A stretch of DNA of 16,122 bases from Asterionellopsis glacialis (lineage: Eukaryota > Bacillariophyta > Plagiogrammaphyceae > Rhaphoneidales > Asterionellopsidaceae): the NCBI GenBank assembly GCA_014885115.2, contig WKLE02000239.1, positions 1 to 16,122 on the forward strand, in the 5' to 3' direction. A model generated the notes under the pieces. The model was not told the origin of the DNA and ran no database searches. It worked only from the letters and a program-made list of their open reading frames with translations. The position numbers and the translations under genes were made by a program. The stretch's first letter is position 1. Every line of letters begins with the position of its first letter. Below are positions 15,717 to 16,122 of this stretch, piece after piece.

Positions 15717-16053
15717 TTACGTAGAGGACCGACGACCAATAGAAGAAATAAATTTCTTCACAGGATGATCCTTGGCAAGTCTAATATTGTTGTATTTCAA
15801 TACGTAGCGCAAGTAAATACAAAGCTGTAAAGTCGTGTATAGTAAAATAAGAACAAGCATTTCCACATATACCTTTCCTGAATCTGGGTCTCCATACGTC
15901 GCAACATTAATGCCTCGATTTTTCAAGTTGTTGATGCCGATGCTGAACTCTATAAAACACTCGTTAGGACCAACATCACCTTGACCTTTAATACAAGTGA
16001 ACGTATCTGACCAATGGAAGGCTGTTTTTGCGATACCTTTAAACGTCCAGTAC
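15717..16053 (-). CDS. 3' exon(s) of an unknown gene with a membrane segment (partial)
   Basis: On the minus strand, coding starts after a likely acceptor (AAAATGCAG, AG at 16055-16054) with one base of a split codon at 16053 and runs 111 residues to TAA at 15719-15717. Upstream in this frame there is a TGA at once, which supports the acceptor. The first part (YWTFKGIAKTAFHWSDTF, then CIKGQGDVGPNECFIEFSI) has two Cys and may be lumenal or extracellular. VEMLVLILLYTTLQLCIYL is a good membrane helix, and the basic end HPVKKFISSIGRRSS looks cytosolic. A 48-nt in-frame candidate intron (15872-15825) covers most of that helix. I do not recognise the family. The sequence from 16054 to the window edge is probably intron, though another frame there also encodes a hydrophobic stretch (CIGAILLDFYMGFLLM). 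Confidence 0.55.
15825..15872 (-). other. candidate 48-nt in-frame intron or retained intron
   Basis: Minus-strand GTATATGT donor after GGAAAG and an acceptor with TTTACTATACACGACTTTACAG. Phase 0, 48 nt, no stop inside. Removal deletes 16 residues (from VYVEM to TTLQ) that form most of the membrane helix. It is shorter than every other intron here, so it is held as a possibility only. Confidence 0.35.
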
Positions 16054-16122
16054 CTGCATTTTCATGAGAAGGAAACCCATATAAAAGTCCAACAAAATGG
16101 CACCAATGCAATTAAAAGAACA

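Overview
The window looks like a nuclear chromosome segment from a photosynthetic stramenopile, most likely a diatom. The evidence is a gene-dense, mildly AT-rich layout, short GT-AG introns (about 87-238 nt), eukaryotic-only gene families (PIG-C, SF3B2, U2SURP, ZSWIM7/SWS1, UPF0598), a secreted trypsin-like protease with a Pro/Ser/Ala stalk of the kind common in diatoms, and many proteins with poly-Q, poly-S, poly-N or acidic runs. The species cannot be named from the sequence. I see no tRNA, rRNA, CRISPR array, insertion sequence or prophage.

Layout, left to right: the 3' end of an unknown plus-strand gene (1-170); a gene-poor stretch (171-735); a ZSWIM7/SWS1-like SWIM zinc-finger gene (minus, 736-1512), divergent from a UPF0598 (C8orf82-like) gene (plus, 1979-3214); a secreted or targeted VOC/glyoxalase-fold protein (minus, 3379-4041), divergent from a renalase-like FAD oxidoreductase (plus, 4474-5727); U2SURP/SR140 (minus, 5805-8214, one intron), divergent from a FUN14-like small membrane protein (plus, 8971-9594, one intron); PIG-C/GPI2 (plus, 10108-11349, two introns); a trypsin-like protease with a C-terminal cystine-knot-like module (minus, 11787-13073), divergent from SF3B2/SAP145 (plus, 13821-15467); and the 3' end of an unknown membrane-type gene (minus, 15717 to about 16053, upstream part outside the window). 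Apart from the FUN14-like/PIG-C tandem pair the genes alternate strand, giving divergent promoters and close convergent 3' ends.

The genes do not form one pathway. The clearest functional pair is U2SURP and SF3B2, both components of the 17S U2 snRNP that recognises the intron branch site. ZSWIM7 belongs to homologous recombination (RAD51 paralogue/Shu complex), PIG-C to the first step of GPI-anchor synthesis in the ER. No novel multigene system is evident. The points most worth a second look are E2F-like sites in three divergent promoters, a dense GGTACC-type repeat cluster upstream of SF3B2, an in-frame 48-nt candidate intron that encodes a membrane segment in the right-hand gene, the protease/knottin-like fusion, and a PIG-C with an unusual N-terminus.

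Intron boundaries, start codons and products were inferred by reading the sequence against remembered family features; no database search or transcript evidence was available.
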